Shown here: one piece after another, positions 35,365 through 45,122 of the stretch | How the letters are laid out: every line of letters starts with the position of its first letter | Numbering within the stretch: position 1 is the stretch's first letter | Source of the DNA: JBGSMF01 sp964651475 | GTDB lineage: Bacteria > Chloroflexota > Anaerolineae > Fen-1058 | DNA: 64,000 nucleotides | Assembly (NCBI GenBank): GCA_964651475.1 | Contig: CAZYXV010000001.1 | Coordinates: 124,001 to 188,000, forward strand | Direction of reading: 5' to 3' | Position numbers and translations under genes: made by a program | The notes under the pieces: generated by a model | Database searches by the model: none | What the model was told of the DNA's origin: nothing | Seen by the model: the letters and a program-made list of their open reading frames with translations, nothing else

Positions 35365-35628
35365 GTGCAGAGGATTCTAGATTTTTACAATCGCCATCCA
35401 CGGCTGGCGGCGTGGATTGTGCTGGCGATTGGCATGGTGATTATTCTATTGTGGTCGGCCAAAGACGTGGGACTGCTGCCGCAGCAGACGCTGGCCCTGG
35501 TCATCGCCACCATTGGTCTGGCCGGTTTGTGCGTGTGGATCATCGGTTGGGAAGACGAAGAAGAAAGCGAAGAAAAAGCAACCGCCCCTGCGGAGCCTGC
35601 GCCGCAACAAGATCCCTCAAAAACGTGA
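35365..35628 (+). CDS. Small two-TM membrane protein
   Basis: 87 residues from the GTG at 35365, chosen because GGAGG stands exactly five bases upstream; an ATG at 35353 would add four residues but has no ribosome site. Two hydrophobic segments (about 14-31 and 39-60) and an acidic, proline/alanine-rich tail (EDEEESEEKATAPAEPAP). No family recognised. It stands alone between a GNAT gene and a convergent secreted-protein gene. Confidence 0.65.
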   Translation: MQRILDFYNRHPRLAAWIVLAIGMVIILLWSAKDVGLLPQQTLALVIATIGLAGLCVWIIGWEDEEESEEKATAPAEPAPQQDPSKT

Positions 35629-35682
35629 CACGAGCCGCCTGTTTTCTTGACGCCTGGCAAGAAAACAGGTCTTGGCGTCTTG

Positions 35683-36663
35683 TCACCACCATACCAGGAA
35701 CGATGTCCGCGTAGAGGCAGACACCGTTCCAAAGCCAACGCGCACATCAATGGACACACGTTGACCTGGCGTGAGTTGCTCCAGTTCAAACGTGGTCGCC
35801 GTATGCCCCCGTTCATTCACTTGCGTCAAGGAAAGCGTCTGCTCTCCCGATGGGAAATGCACAATAGCGACGACGTTGGCATTTCGCACGGGGCGGCCTC
35901 GCTGGTCCACCACGTACACGTGCAAAGTCTGCTGACCGCTCCGCCCGGTGACGGCCCATTGCAGTGAAGCGATGGGATTTAAAAGAACCACTTCAGAAGC
36001 CGTCGGCTGCCCGATATCGGCCGGAGGCAAACGCAACAACGCCGGATCGAGCCTGGCCAGGGCATAAACGTCGCCCAGGTTACCCAGCCGCACACGCTGG
36101 TCGGGCGGCATATCAGGATACCATTCCAGCCGGGCACATTGAAAATATTGCACGATTCTGCCGTTTTCCCACTTGTATTCGGTGATGGGCCAGCCAAAAA
36201 ATTCAACCCCGCCATGCTGATTGAAAAAATTCAAAAACGCATACGAAACAGCGTGGCCGGTTTCGGCAAAATAGTGATGATTCGGGTCGCCCGGCGCGGG
36301 AATGTCTGAAGAAGAGAGAGGTGGATCGCCGCGACCCAGCAGCTCGCCAATTGGCCCAGGCCGCACGCGAAGCGATTCGGCGTTTTCCGGATACAGGTCA
36401 AGCCGCATACGTTGAAAGTATTGCACCTGCCGACCGTTTTCCGTAAATTCTTCGGTGATTGGGTAGCCAAACATTTCCAGGCCACCGTGGGCATTAAAGA
36501 AATCCAAAAACTCGCCGCGCACTGTATGGCCGGTTAGAGGGAAATATTGACTGGGAGGCGTCTGCGCCAGGGCGCGGCCATGCACAGCCGACGAGGCAAC
36601 CATCACAATCAATACTACAAGCCAACGTTTTGCCACGGCACGCATCTCCAACCCCAGACTCAT
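35683..36663 (-). CDS. Secreted protein with FGYPITEEF-type repeats and C-terminal Ig-like domain
   Basis: 326 residues from the ATG at 36663. A signal peptide (about 7-38, cut near ALAQ) is followed by two repeats of about 85 residues: YFPLTGHTVRGEFLDFF...GLEMFGYPITEEF...VQYFQRMRLDLYPEN and YFAETGHAVSYAFLNFF...GVEFFGWPITEYK...VQYFQCARLEWYPD. Such repeats occur in many Chloroflexota secreted proteins and may bind cell-wall or other polysaccharide. The last ~100 residues look like an Ig-type domain (LHVYVVDQRGRPVRNANVVAIV). Exact role unknown. Confidence 0.82.
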   Translation of the reverse strand: MSLGLEMRAVAKRWLVVLIVMVASSAVHGRALAQTPPSQYFPLTGHTVRGEFLDFFNAHGGLEMFGYPITEEFTENGRQVQYFQRMRLDLYPENAESLRVRPGPIGELLGRGDPPLSSSDIPAPGDPNHHYFAETGHAVSYAFLNFFNQHGGVEFFGWPITEYKWENGRIVQYFQCARLEWYPDMPPDQRVRLGNLGDVYALARLDPALLRLPPADIGQPTASEVVLLNPIASLQWAVTGRSGQQTLHVYVVDQRGRPVRNANVVAIVHFPSGEQTLSLTQVNERGHTATTFELEQLTPGQRVSIDVRVGFGTVSASTRTSFLVWW

Positions 36664-36842
36664 TGCTTCTTTACAAGCTCGTGTGCCAGTCACCTTTTTG
36701 TTTGAGGGTTTTACGATGTTGTCGGTTGTTCCAATTTTTGACGGCGTTGATTTTGACTATTCAATTATAACATGTTTTCAGCGTTTGGTTCGGCCGGCCA
36801 GAATAGAAATTGAGCACATGGCAGTCGCTACGCAACTAGCTC

Positions 36843-37349
36843 TTATCGAAACAAGGAAAACTGGCTCACTTTAGTCCATGTCCAGAGGCTATTATCCTCT
36901 AGCAGTAGATAGTAAACCTCGACATAATCATCCGGAGATGTTTTGTAGGAATAACTTGCCTGATCTATAACTTGCCCGCCCGGCAGAGGCGGCGCTTTCG
37001 CAATTTCCAAATTTGGCTGGGCAACGTAGGCGCCACGCTCATTTACAGCAGGCGGCAATTCGTCCGTCGTACACACAGATTGCTCATCGTCAATATACGG
37101 ACAAGTATAGGTTTGACCATCAACACCACGCACCTGCAATATATATATAGCGTCCAAAGTGTGATGGGCTGGCTTGATGTCAATGATCTTTTGGCCGGGC
37201 GCCGGTAAAGTAGCAAATTTCGCCCACGCTCCTACTGGAGTTGATTGCCTCAGGACGCAACTGCCAGTCAACAGCGCCAGCAGGAGAATACCCAACACCT
37301 TGCCTGCGGAGGATATAATCAGGGAATGTTCCTTATTTGTCTCACACAT
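36843..37349 (-). CDS. Putative lipoprotein of unknown function
   Basis: 168 residues. A hydrophobic segment (VLGILLLALLTGSC) ending in a lipobox-like TGSC near residue 31 suggests a lipoprotein. The mature part has a YTCPYIDDEQSVCTTDE pair of cysteines, proline-rich linkers and a C-terminal VYYLLLEDNSLWTWTK strand region. No family recognised. Other in-frame starts are possible. Faces the same direction as the secreted protein downstream; gap 179 bp. Confidence 0.6.
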   Translation of the reverse strand: MCETNKEHSLIISSAGKVLGILLLALLTGSCVLRQSTPVGAWAKFATLPAPGQKIIDIKPAHHTLDAIYILQVRGVDGQTYTCPYIDDEQSVCTTDELPPAVNERGAYVAQPNLEIAKAPPLPGGQVIDQASYSYKTSPDDYVEVYYLLLEDNSLWTWTKVSQFSLFR

Positions 37350-37788
37350 ATTTGTATTTGCTCTCCTGGAGCTTGCTCAAATTCGGTCATCTTGAATCGA
37401 GGTCTCCACAAGTGGTTGTTAAAATGATATTACGGATACGGCAAATCGTCAATTCTTGGACCACCAGGGCTATGATTGTCGTTTAGGCCACTCAACGGAC
37501 TCCCCAACTTGTTGGGGGCGTTTTCGCGCTCAAGCCGGGCAATTCCAAACAATGGATTTTCAGAAAATAATTCCGTAACGCCGCTCCCGCTGGATTGCGC
37601 GGCAAGCTGCCGCCAAATCCAGCAGCGGATATGGCTATCCGCCGCGAGCGGTTACTGGATTAATTTCTTAATCTTCATAGTTTCGAACTCTTGCCGGCTG
37701 AAACGAAGATCAAGGCGGCCACCGGTAAATGGGCAAAATCACGTGGGTGTGGTATCATACGGGGCGACTTGTAAGGATCGGCGATTTT
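37350..37788. other. Gene-free stretch with three hairpins
   Basis: No credible gene. Three compact inverted repeats: CCCCAAC-TT-GTTGGGG (37502-37517), GCTGGATT..GCGGCA-AGC-TGCCGC..AATCCAGC (37589-37623) and GCGGATA-TGGC-TATCCGC (37625-37642). An extended -10 TGGTATCAT (37750-37758) precedes the next gene. Confidence 0.55.
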
Positions 37789-38679
37789 ATGACTAAATTA
37801 TCGGACTCGACTCCCGCAACAGGCCAATGGATCCGGCTTGAAGCGTTCCTGCGCACGAACGGCCTGTGGCTGGGGCCGGGGTGGGCCGCCGTGTGTGGCG
37901 TCATCGCTTCGGGGCGTTTCACGTGGAGCGCCCGCGGCCTGCTGCTGGCAGGACTGGCTATCTTTTTGGTAGATGGCGTATGGGCAACGCTGTGGTCGGC
38001 CGCTATCGAAACAAACTGGGCAGCCATTGCGGCGCGCTGGAACGCCAGCCCTCCTCCCCTCCGCCCGCGCGCGCTGCTACACATGCGCACGGGTGCGCCC
38101 AGCGACCGCGCCACGCGCTGGCTTTCTCAATTGACCCACTGGTGGCAGACCGAACTGCAGCCCGTGGCCGGCTCGACTGTATCCAGTATCGTCGTCTGCC
38201 TGGCGCTTGGATTGGTGCTTGCCGCCATCTTGGGCGGGCAAATGCTCATGCTTTCTGCAGCGGCCCTGGCCCTGATTCAGATTGGCCTGGTCATCAATCG
38301 CGCCGCCGGCCAACCTCTGCCAGTGATTCAAGCTATCCTCGAAGTCGGGTTAGCCTGGCTGGCCGGGCACGCCGCCTTTGCGCCCATCAATATCATTTCG
38401 ACGTTGATGGCCGCCGTGTTTGCGATCACGTACGCCGGCGGGCTGCAACTTGTCGAGCAGCAGGGGGGCTTGAAGCGATGGCGCTGGTCACAACTAGCCG
38501 CCGCCGCCATCGTCTTGATTGCGCGCCACCCCCTGCCGGCCCTGATGCTTTTCCTCACCACGTTTGCGCAATTGCTGATCGAGCCTGGATTGAAAGAGCG
38601 CAGCGGTGCGTGGTTTGTCCGCAGCAGTCAGGTCTGGTTGATGGCGGCTATGCTCATCACAGCGTTCACGATCAGGTAA
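37789..38679 (+). CDS. Polytopic membrane protein of unknown function
   Basis: 296 residues from the ATG at 37789, which has AAGGATC upstream at long spacing. Six to eight hydrophobic segments, beginning NGLWLGPGWAAVCGVIASG, then a soluble loop rich in proline and arginine (about 80-120) and a second membrane half. The general look resembles UbiA-type prenyltransferases, but no NDxxD motif is present, so no enzyme call is made. It is followed by the methyltransferase gene after 6 bp, so they are probably an operon. Confidence 0.7.
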   Translation: MTKLSDSTPATGQWIRLEAFLRTNGLWLGPGWAAVCGVIASGRFTWSARGLLLAGLAIFLVDGVWATLWSAAIETNWAAIAARWNASPPPLRPRALLHMRTGAPSDRATRWLSQLTHWWQTELQPVAGSTVSSIVVCLALGLVLAAILGGQMLMLSAAALALIQIGLVINRAAGQPLPVIQAILEVGLAWLAGHAAFAPINIISTLMAAVFAITYAGGLQLVEQQGGLKRWRWSQLAAAAIVLIARHPLPALMLFLTTFAQLLIEPGLKERSGAWFVRSSQVWLMAAMLITAFTIR

Positions 38680-38685
38680 ATCACC

Positions 38686-39552
38686 TTGCCATCTTGTCTC
38701 GCCAGTCCACCTCTTACGTTCATTGCCTATCTGGTGCTTGCCATCCTGTTCCTTGCGGCCTGTGGCCTGTTTGTTTACTGGCAACTGGTGATTGCCGAGG
38801 GAGTTTACCTGGGGCCGCGCGTCGTTGCGCTACTGTATGACCAGGTAGCGCGCCGCTACAATGCCATCAAGCACTTTGAGGGACAAGACGAAATGTGGTT
38901 CTTGGGCGCTCCGCTGGCGCGTATATTGATAGGGGCGCCCACGCCGCTGGTGCTAGATGTGGCCTGCGGGACAGGCCGCCTGCCCAAAACTCTGCTGGGG
39001 CAGCCCGAATTTGCCGGCAAGATTATCGGGCTGGATGCCTCACGCGGTATGCTGGCCGAGGCCGCGCGCGCTTTGGGCGAGCGCGTGACGTGGATCTGGC
39101 AACACGCCGAGCAGTTGCCCTTTGACGCCGGCGCGTTTGACGCCGTCACCTGCCTGGAAGCATTGGAATTCATGCCCAATGCAACACGCGCATTGACCGA
39201 AATGGCGCGCGTGCTGCGGCCGGGCGGCGTCTTGCTGACGAGCAATCGCATTGGCCCGTGGGCCAGGTGGATGCCGGGCCACACGATGCGCACAGAAGCA
39301 TTGGCGCAAGTGCTGACCGGCCTGGGTTTTGAACACGTCACCAGGCAAGCCTGGCAAGTCGAATACGACCTGGTGTGGGCGCGGCGGGGCGGCGAAGGGT
39401 TCACTAGTAGGGGACGATTGTTGCCGCACATCCTGATCTGTCCGCACTGTGAGCAAAAGCTGGTTCGCGCTGCCGATGCCTGGCGTTGCGAGATGTGCGC
39501 GCGCGCCTATCCCATCTCGGCCGATGGCGTGATTGAAATGATGAAACTGTAG
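38686..39552 (+). CDS. SAM-dependent class I methyltransferase with N-terminal TM and C-terminal zinc ribbon
   Basis: 288 residues, starting with TTG at 38686. One membrane segment (10-33), then a class I methyltransferase: VLDVACGTGRLPKTLL (motif I, SAM binding), GLDASRGML, QHAEQLPFDAGAFDAVTCLEAL and MARVLRPGGVLLTSN. The C-terminus has CPHCEQKLVR and CEMCARAYP, a zinc ribbon like Trm112. UbiE/COQ5-like quinone or lipid methylation is possible; the substrate is unknown. It overlaps in direction with the membrane protein before it and the FAH gene after it. Confidence 0.83.
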   Translation: MPSCLASPPLTFIAYLVLAILFLAACGLFVYWQLVIAEGVYLGPRVVALLYDQVARRYNAIKHFEGQDEMWFLGAPLARILIGAPTPLVLDVACGTGRLPKTLLGQPEFAGKIIGLDASRGMLAEAARALGERVTWIWQHAEQLPFDAGAFDAVTCLEALEFMPNATRALTEMARVLRPGGVLLTSNRIGPWARWMPGHTMRTEALAQVLTGLGFEHVTRQAWQVEYDLVWARRGGEGFTSRGRLLPHILICPHCEQKLVRAADAWRCEMCARAYPISADGVIEMMKL

Positions 39553-39561
39553 GAGTTGTAC

Positions 39562-40338
39562 ATGATTTTGGTTCATTACGCAATATCTTCTGGCTCGGCC
39601 TATGGACTGCTGGGGGAAGGAACGGTTTACAAACTGGCGGGCGATACGATTTTTGGCCCGCTTCATAAAGGCGCCCGCGTTGGCCCGCTCGAGGCAGTAA
39701 AACTCTTGCCGCCGGTTTGGCCGGGCAAGATCATTGCGCTGGGACGCAACTATGCCGAGCACGCCAAAGAACACGGGGCGGAAGCGCCCACTCAACCCCT
39801 GATTTTCCTCAAAGCGCCTTCCAGCGTCATCGGGCCGGAACAGCCTATTACATTGACGCCGCTTTCTCAGCGCGTGGAGCACGAAGCAGAACTGGCGGTG
39901 GTGATTGGCCAACGCTGCAAACACGTGGCCGAGGTCGAGGCGTGGAGCGTGGTGTTGGGCGTGACGTGCGCCAACGACGTCACCGCGCGCGATATACAGC
40001 GCAGCGACGGCCAGTGGGCGCGCGGCAAGAGCTTTGATACGTTTTGCCCGCTGGGGCCGGTTATCGTCACCCACCTCTCGCCGCAAGAAATCGGCAACCT
40101 GAACGTGGTTTGCCGCGTCAGCAACGCTGGCGGCGAGCAAGTGCGCCAGCGCGGCAACACATCCGAAATGATTTTCAAGATCCCTTATCTCATCGCCTAC
40201 ATCACGGCCGCGATGACCTTGTATCCTGGCGACGTGATCCTGACCGGCACCCCGGCAGGCGTGGCCCCGCTGCAAAGCGGCGACATTGTTCAAGTTGAAA
40301 TCGAAAGCGTCGGGACGCTGCGAAACCCGGTCGTGTAA
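39562..40338 (+). CDS. Fumarylacetoacetate hydrolase family protein
   Basis: 258 residues from the ATG at 39562, with GGAG six bases upstream. The FAH core is complete: KIIALGRNYAEHAKE, PLIFLKAPSSVIG, EHEAELAVVIG (metal-binding E-x-E), TCANDVTARDIQ (metal-binding D), GKSFDTFCPLGP and VILTGTPAGVAPL. Members act as hydrolases, isomerases or oxaloacetate decarboxylases on 2-keto acids with Mg; the exact substrate cannot be told. It follows the methyltransferase by 9 bp. Confidence 0.92.
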   Translation: MILVHYAISSGSAYGLLGEGTVYKLAGDTIFGPLHKGARVGPLEAVKLLPPVWPGKIIALGRNYAEHAKEHGAEAPTQPLIFLKAPSSVIGPEQPITLTPLSQRVEHEAELAVVIGQRCKHVAEVEAWSVVLGVTCANDVTARDIQRSDGQWARGKSFDTFCPLGPVIVTHLSPQEIGNLNVVCRVSNAGGEQVRQRGNTSEMIFKIPYLIAYITAAMTLYPGDVILTGTPAGVAPLQSGDIVQVEIESVGTLRNPVV

Positions 40339-40514
40339 GGTTTCCTAATCCTCTTTCTGGCTCACGGATTCACACGGATGAACGCGGGCAATGGTATCAT
40401 CTCAAAATGTAGGGGCGACTCTTGCGGTCGCCCATATGAGGGCAGGGGCAAGCCCTGCCACTACCCCGGATTATTGAGAAGATACGGCAATGGATAAAAA
40501 ATAAAGGAAGAAAT
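40339..40514. other. glmS upstream region with two repeat hairpins
   Basis: Extended -10 TGGTATCAT at 40392-40400, then GTAGGGGCGAC-TCTTGCG-GTCGCCC and GGCAGGG-GCAAG-CCCTGCC, two stable hairpins of a common intergenic type. GGAAG precedes the glmS ATG. No glmS ribozyme core was found. Confidence 0.55.
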
Positions 40515-42317
40515 ATGTGCGGTATCTTTGGCATTGTAACCAAACAAGAACAATCCCTTGGCCCCATCCTGGTCGAGGCGGGGCGGCGGCTCTCTTACCG
40601 GGGCTATGACTCGGTCGGCTGCGCCACGCTGCGCGGCGCTTCACAAGGCGGCAACGCGATTGACTTGCGCAAAGACGTGGGCAAAGTGGACGACGTTGCA
40701 ACGCGGCTCAATATTGCCCAGATGACTGGACGGCGCGGCATTGTCCAACTGCGATGGGCCACCTTTGGCGCTCCCTCGCAGGTCAACGCTCAGCCCCACC
40801 TGGATTCCGACGGCGACATGGTCGGCGCTCACAACGGCAACGTGGTCAACAATGTGGAATTGCGCCAACACTTTATCGCCCAGGGAATGACCGTGCGCTC
40901 GACCAACGACGGCGAGAGCTGCGTCCACGCCGTTGAACAGTACGTTGACCAGGGACACGATATGGTAGAGGCCATTCGCCGCGCCTACCTGGACTTGCAG
41001 GGCGATTACGCCTTTGTCATCGGACACGTGAACGAAGATCGGCTATATGCCATCAAAAAAGGCTCCGGCCTGGTAGTGGGCCTATCGGACGAGTTTACGT
41101 GCGTGTCTTCCGATTTGCCCTCTATTCTGCCGCTCACCCGCCGCATCCTGCGCGTGCAGGATGGCGAAATCGTTATCCTGTGGCACGATCACGTCGAACT
41201 GCGGCAGGTTGCAGATGGAAGCGTCATCGAGCGAGAACCCACCCTCGTCACCGAAAGCATGGAGGCGGCGGCCAAAGGGGGCTATGCCCACTTTATGCTC
41301 AAAGAGATTCATGAACAGCCTCACGTGGCCGGAGAGTTGATTCATCTTTTAGAGGCATCGCCGCACGTATCGCCAATGATCGAGCGCATGGCCGGCGCGC
41401 GCCATCTGTACCTGGTGGGCTGCGGCACCAGCTATCATGCCTGCATGCTGGGCGCAGTTTACCTGGGGCAGTTGGCTCGTCGCCCGGCCATTCCCATCCT
41501 GGCGCCTCAATTCATCGCCCAGTATGGGGCGGCCCTCAATTCGCAGGACGTGGGGATCTTTGTCAGCCAGAGCGGCGAAACCAAAGACGTGCTCAATGCC
41601 ATAGAGGTAGCGCAGCAGCACGCCACGGGCGTCATGGGGCTGGTCAACGTGCTCGGCTCGACGTTGATGAATGTGAGCGAACGCTATCTTCCGCTGGCTT
41701 GCGGCTATGAAATCAGCGTGCCGGCCACCAAGACGTTCACCAACCAGGCGTTGGCGTTCTTGTTCCTGGCGCTCAGAATGGGCGGCCACTCTACCCATAG
41801 CCTTGCGCAATTGCCCGAGCTTTTGGAAGAGACGCTGGCGCAGACCGAGCCGCAAGTGGCGGCGTTGGAATCGGCGCTGGCCTCGCACGACGATCTCTAC
41901 TGCCTGGGTTACGGCCTCACCTACCCCATTGCCCTGGAGGGCGCGCTCAAGCTCAAAGAAGTCACTTATGCGCATTGCGAAGGGATGCTTTCTACCGAGT
42001 TCAAGCACGGGCCGCTTTCGGCAGTGCGAGAGGACTACCCGGTTATTTTCGTGGCCGGCCCTCAAGATGTGCCGCTGCTGGTCAGCGGCATCAACGAAAC
42101 CTCTTGCCGGGGCGGGCGCGCCATAGCCATCGCGGAAGACGACGCGCGCTTGCGGGCCAACGCGCACGACCTGATCACGCTGCCTCGCGTCGGGCCGCTC
42201 CTCAATCCCCTGTTAGCCACATTGCCGCTTCAACTGATGTCGTATCGGATGAGCGTGGCCCTGGGCCACGACCCGGACTTTCCGCGCAACCTGAGCAAAA
42301 CCTTAACAGTGGATTAG
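40515..42317 (+). CDS. glmS: Glutamine-fructose-6-phosphate aminotransferase (isomerizing)
   Basis: 600 residues, normal length. N-terminal glutaminase with nucleophile Cys2 (MCGIFGIV), RLSYRGYDSVG, and the RWATFGAPSQVNAQPH and AHNGNVVNN loops. Two SIS domains follow from about 290: YLVGCGTSYHACMLG, VSQSGETKDVLNA, GYGLTYPIALEGALKLKE, and the terminal SKTLTVD matching the usual AKSVTVE end. It makes glucosamine 6-phosphate for cell wall and glycans. Good ribosome site GGAAG. Confidence 0.96.
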   Translation: MCGIFGIVTKQEQSLGPILVEAGRRLSYRGYDSVGCATLRGASQGGNAIDLRKDVGKVDDVATRLNIAQMTGRRGIVQLRWATFGAPSQVNAQPHLDSDGDMVGAHNGNVVNNVELRQHFIAQGMTVRSTNDGESCVHAVEQYVDQGHDMVEAIRRAYLDLQGDYAFVIGHVNEDRLYAIKKGSGLVVGLSDEFTCVSSDLPSILPLTRRILRVQDGEIVILWHDHVELRQVADGSVIEREPTLVTESMEAAAKGGYAHFMLKEIHEQPHVAGELIHLLEASPHVSPMIERMAGARHLYLVGCGTSYHACMLGAVYLGQLARRPAIPILAPQFIAQYGAALNSQDVGIFVSQSGETKDVLNAIEVAQQHATGVMGLVNVLGSTLMNVSERYLPLACGYEISVPATKTFTNQALAFLFLALRMGGHSTHSLAQLPELLEETLAQTEPQVAALESALASHDDLYCLGYGLTYPIALEGALKLKEVTYAHCEGMLSTEFKHGPLSAVREDYPVIFVAGPQDVPLLVSGINETSCRGGRAIAIAEDDARLRANAHDLITLPRVGPLLNPLLATLPLQLMSYRMSVALGHDPDFPRNLSKTLTVD

Positions 42318-42363
42318 GACTAGTATCTTGACAGTCAAATCTTTTTTTCGGCAAAGAAAATTC

Positions 42364-42433
42364 ACCACAAAGGACACAAAGGGCACAAAGTAAAAAACCA
42401 TAGTGTCCTTGGTGTCCTTGGTGTCCTTGGTGG
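42364..42433. repeat. GGACACAAAG / GTGTCCTTG inverted short repeats
   Basis: CCACAAAGGACACAAAGGGC on the left and three 9-bp tandem units GTGTCCTTG (42403-42429) on the right can pair. It lies in the glmS / radical-SAM gap and may act as a weak transcription stop or be a slippage product. Confidence 0.6.
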
Positions 42434-42465
42434 TTTTGGTTCTGGCTCAGCCAGGCTAGGTTAAT

Positions 42466-43210
42466 ATGCGCTACTATGGCACTGTCGTCCGACCTCCGAG
42501 TGAGGCTCATAGCTATATTCTCCAGGTCACCTACGGGTGTTCTCACAACCGCTGTGCGTTTTGCGGCACCTATCTGGACAAACCTTTCCAGGTCCGTCCA
42601 CCCGACGAGGCGCTGGAAGACATCTCACTCGCTCAGCAGCGATGGCCCGGTCTTGACCGCGTTTTCCTGGCCGACGGCAACGCGCTGGTGCTGAGCGTTC
42701 AGCGGCTCGCCCCCATTCTCGACGCGCTGAACTCTGCTTTCCCCGACCTGGAGCGCGTGGCATGTTACGCCAACGCCCGCGACATCCTGGACAAGAGTGA
42801 GGCTGACCTTGAACTGCTATGCCAGAAAGGATTGAGGCTGGTCTATCTCGGCCTGGAAAGCGGCAGCGACGAGGTGTTGCGCCGCATCCGTAAAGGCGCC
42901 ACCGCCGCCCAGATGATCCAGGCCATACGCAAGGCCAAGGCCGCCGGGATGCAAGCCTCCGTCATCGGCCTCCTGGGCATTGCCGGCCCGGAGCTGTCCT
43001 CCCTCCACGCCGAGGCGACCGGGCAGGTGGTCAGCGCGATGGACCCCGATTATTTCTCCATGCTGCGTCTTTCGCACCAACCATGCCTCCAACTATCTGC
43101 CGTTGGCCGGGACGCTGCCGCAGGACAAGGCGCGGCTGCTGGCGACGCTGGACGCGGCCTTGGAGCAGGGGCGGGCAGCGCTGCGGCCAGAATTCTGGCG
43201 GGCGTTATAA
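42466..43210 (+). pseudogene. Radical SAM protein with internal deletion and frameshift
   Basis: The frame from 42466 encodes a radical-SAM N-terminus: VTYGCSHNRCAFCGTY (the CxxxCxxC iron-sulfur site, residues ~24-33), FLADGNALVL and YLGLESGSDEVL. It stays normal to MDPDYFSMLR near 43065. There the frame shifts: the next frame continues as VFRTNHASNYLPLAGTLP and ends at 43210 with ALRPEFWRAL, the usual family C-terminus. About 60-70 residues that should sit between the two parts are missing, so an internal deletion joined the ends out of frame. If translated as is, it gives a low-complexity alanine/glycine tail to 43242. Function of intact relatives is unknown. Confidence 0.75.
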
Positions 43211-45031
43211 AGGCCCTGCCCCCGGCTGATACGTCAACATAAACACCTTTTCCGCCAGCCACCTTTTGAAATCTGGCTCGTCGCTGAATTTCTTGAACAA
43301 CTCGGTCTGGTCCGTCATCAGACTGACCATCACCCGCTGCAAGGCCCGGTCGAGTTCAATCCGCGCGTTCTGCACGTCGGCTTGCTGAATGGCGTTTTGA
43401 TACGCTTTGTCCGAGGCTACCAGGGGCGGTATTTCTTCTGTGATGACCCTTTCAATCCGATCCTTGTTTGTCCAGGCCACGTTGCCATACAAGTCATTGA
43501 ACTCTTGCAAGATGGCGCTCAAGCGCTCCATCTCTGGCTCTGGCGCAAGGCCCCCGCCGCTGGTGGGCACCGGCCCAATTTCGGCATCCTGATCGGGCAA
43601 GGCAATAGAGAGCGAGGCTTGTACCTCGGCGCGATAGCTTTCCATATCCACCGCTTCCAAAATGCCCCGGCTCAGGTCTTGCTCCTCCGGCGCGGGCAGC
43701 TTGGGCGTGAGAAAGCTGAGAAAGGTAGACAGCTTTTCCCATTCGGCGTTGGTGTAGGGCAGGATAGCGGCCAAAAAGTTGTAGGTGCGCACAAAGGCTT
43801 TGGACTTGCCTTTGAATTTCACCTGCCCCTCTTCGTCGAGTTCGGCCTTGTAAACGGCCACGCAAACGTCCAGAATGGGATCAAGCCGCTCGCGGGCCGC
43901 GCCGCCCAGGTAGAGCGCCACAAACTGCTCCACCTGCTCCCACGCATATACCTGGCTGCCATCCAAATCTGCTTTGAGGTCGTGCAGCTTGTTAGGGTCG
44001 GTTTCTTCGCTGAGGAGCGTGGTGCGATAATATGGCTCGAATGCTTTTTGAATCGTGTCGGCATCGTTGACAAAATCCAGGATAAACGTGTCGCGCTTCT
44101 GAGGGTGCGCCCGGTTGAGCCGCGAAAGTGTCTGCACAGCCTTGATGCCCGCCAGGGTTTTATCCACGTACATGGTGTGGAGCAAGGGTTCGTCATAGCC
44201 AGTCTGGAACTTGTCTGCCGCGATCAAAAAGCGGTAGGGGTCTTGTTGAATCATTTCGGGGATTTGGCTGCTGGGGAACCCATTGAGTGAGGCTTCGGTC
44301 ACCTTGCGCCCGCCATAATCGTGCTCGCCGGAAAAAGCCACAATGGCCTGATAGGGGCTGGCGCGCTCGCGCAAATAGTCCCGCACCGCAACGTAATAAT
44401 CAATGGCCTGCTCAATGCGCCCCGTGACAATCATCGCCCGCGCCTGGCCGCCCACTTTGCGCCGCGCGATGACCTGGTCGAGAAAATGGTCCACCATAAT
44501 TTCGGCCTTTTGGCGGATGGCGGCTTCGTGCCGCTCCACGTAGCGGCGCAGTTTCTTTTGGGCCTTGCGCGCGTCGTATTCGGGATCGTCGGGCGTGGTT
44601 TTGATCAGGCGATAGTAGCTGCTGACGGGCGTATAGCTTTTCAGCACGTCGAGGATAAAGCCTTCTTGAATGGCTTGCTTCATCGTATAACTGTGAAAAG
44701 GCCGGTGCCTGGTCTTTTCACCCGCCAGTTGAGGCTGTCCAAAAATTTCAAGCGTCTTGTTCTTGGGCGTGGCCGTAAAGGCAAAATAGCTGGCATTGGG
44801 CAACATCTTGCGCGCTTCCATGATGCGGTTGATGATGTCTTCTACGTCCTCCATCTCGGCGTCGTCGGCCCCGGTCAGCGCAATATTCATCTTGGCCGCC
44901 ACGCGCCCGCCCTGGCTAGAATGCGCTTCGTCTATGAGGATGGCAAACGCCCGCCCGCGATGCTCTGCGCCGATTTCATCCAGCACAAATGCGCCACAGA
45001 CAAGTATACTACTTGGGGCGATACGGTGCAA
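43205..45031 (-). pseudogene. hsdR: 5'-truncated type I restriction enzyme R subunit
   Basis: 608 codons open, but it begins at the helicase motif II region: ILIDEAHSSQGG near residue 31. The N-terminal endonuclease (PD-x-ExK) and Walker A domain, some 350-450 residues, are missing. Motif III (FTATPKNKTL), FLIAADKFQTGYDEP and motif VI (QTLSRLNRAHP) are normal, as is the C-terminal helical part. No hsdM or hsdS is in the window. The first ~18 codons (MHRIAPSSILVCG) do not match the family, so the junction is near 44980. It is probably a dead fragment of a restriction island. Confidence 0.82.
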
Positions 45032-45122
45032 TCAGGGTATTTGTACAAGGCTGGTCCTCAGTCGAAATCTAGGGGGCTTTCGGTTGAACCGAGCAGGTGA
45101 GTTTAGAGTTTGCCAACCAATG

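Noticed and set aside
37476..37796. 106-codon plus-strand frame in the gene-free stretch
   Set aside because: No domain or ribosome site; it runs through three hairpins and looks non-coding.
40400..40514. glmS ribozyme upstream of glmS
   Set aside because: No conserved ribozyme core; only two repeat-type hairpins are seen.
43205..45031. Working type I restriction system
   Set aside because: hsdR has lost its nuclease and Walker A regions, and hsdM and hsdS are not present.
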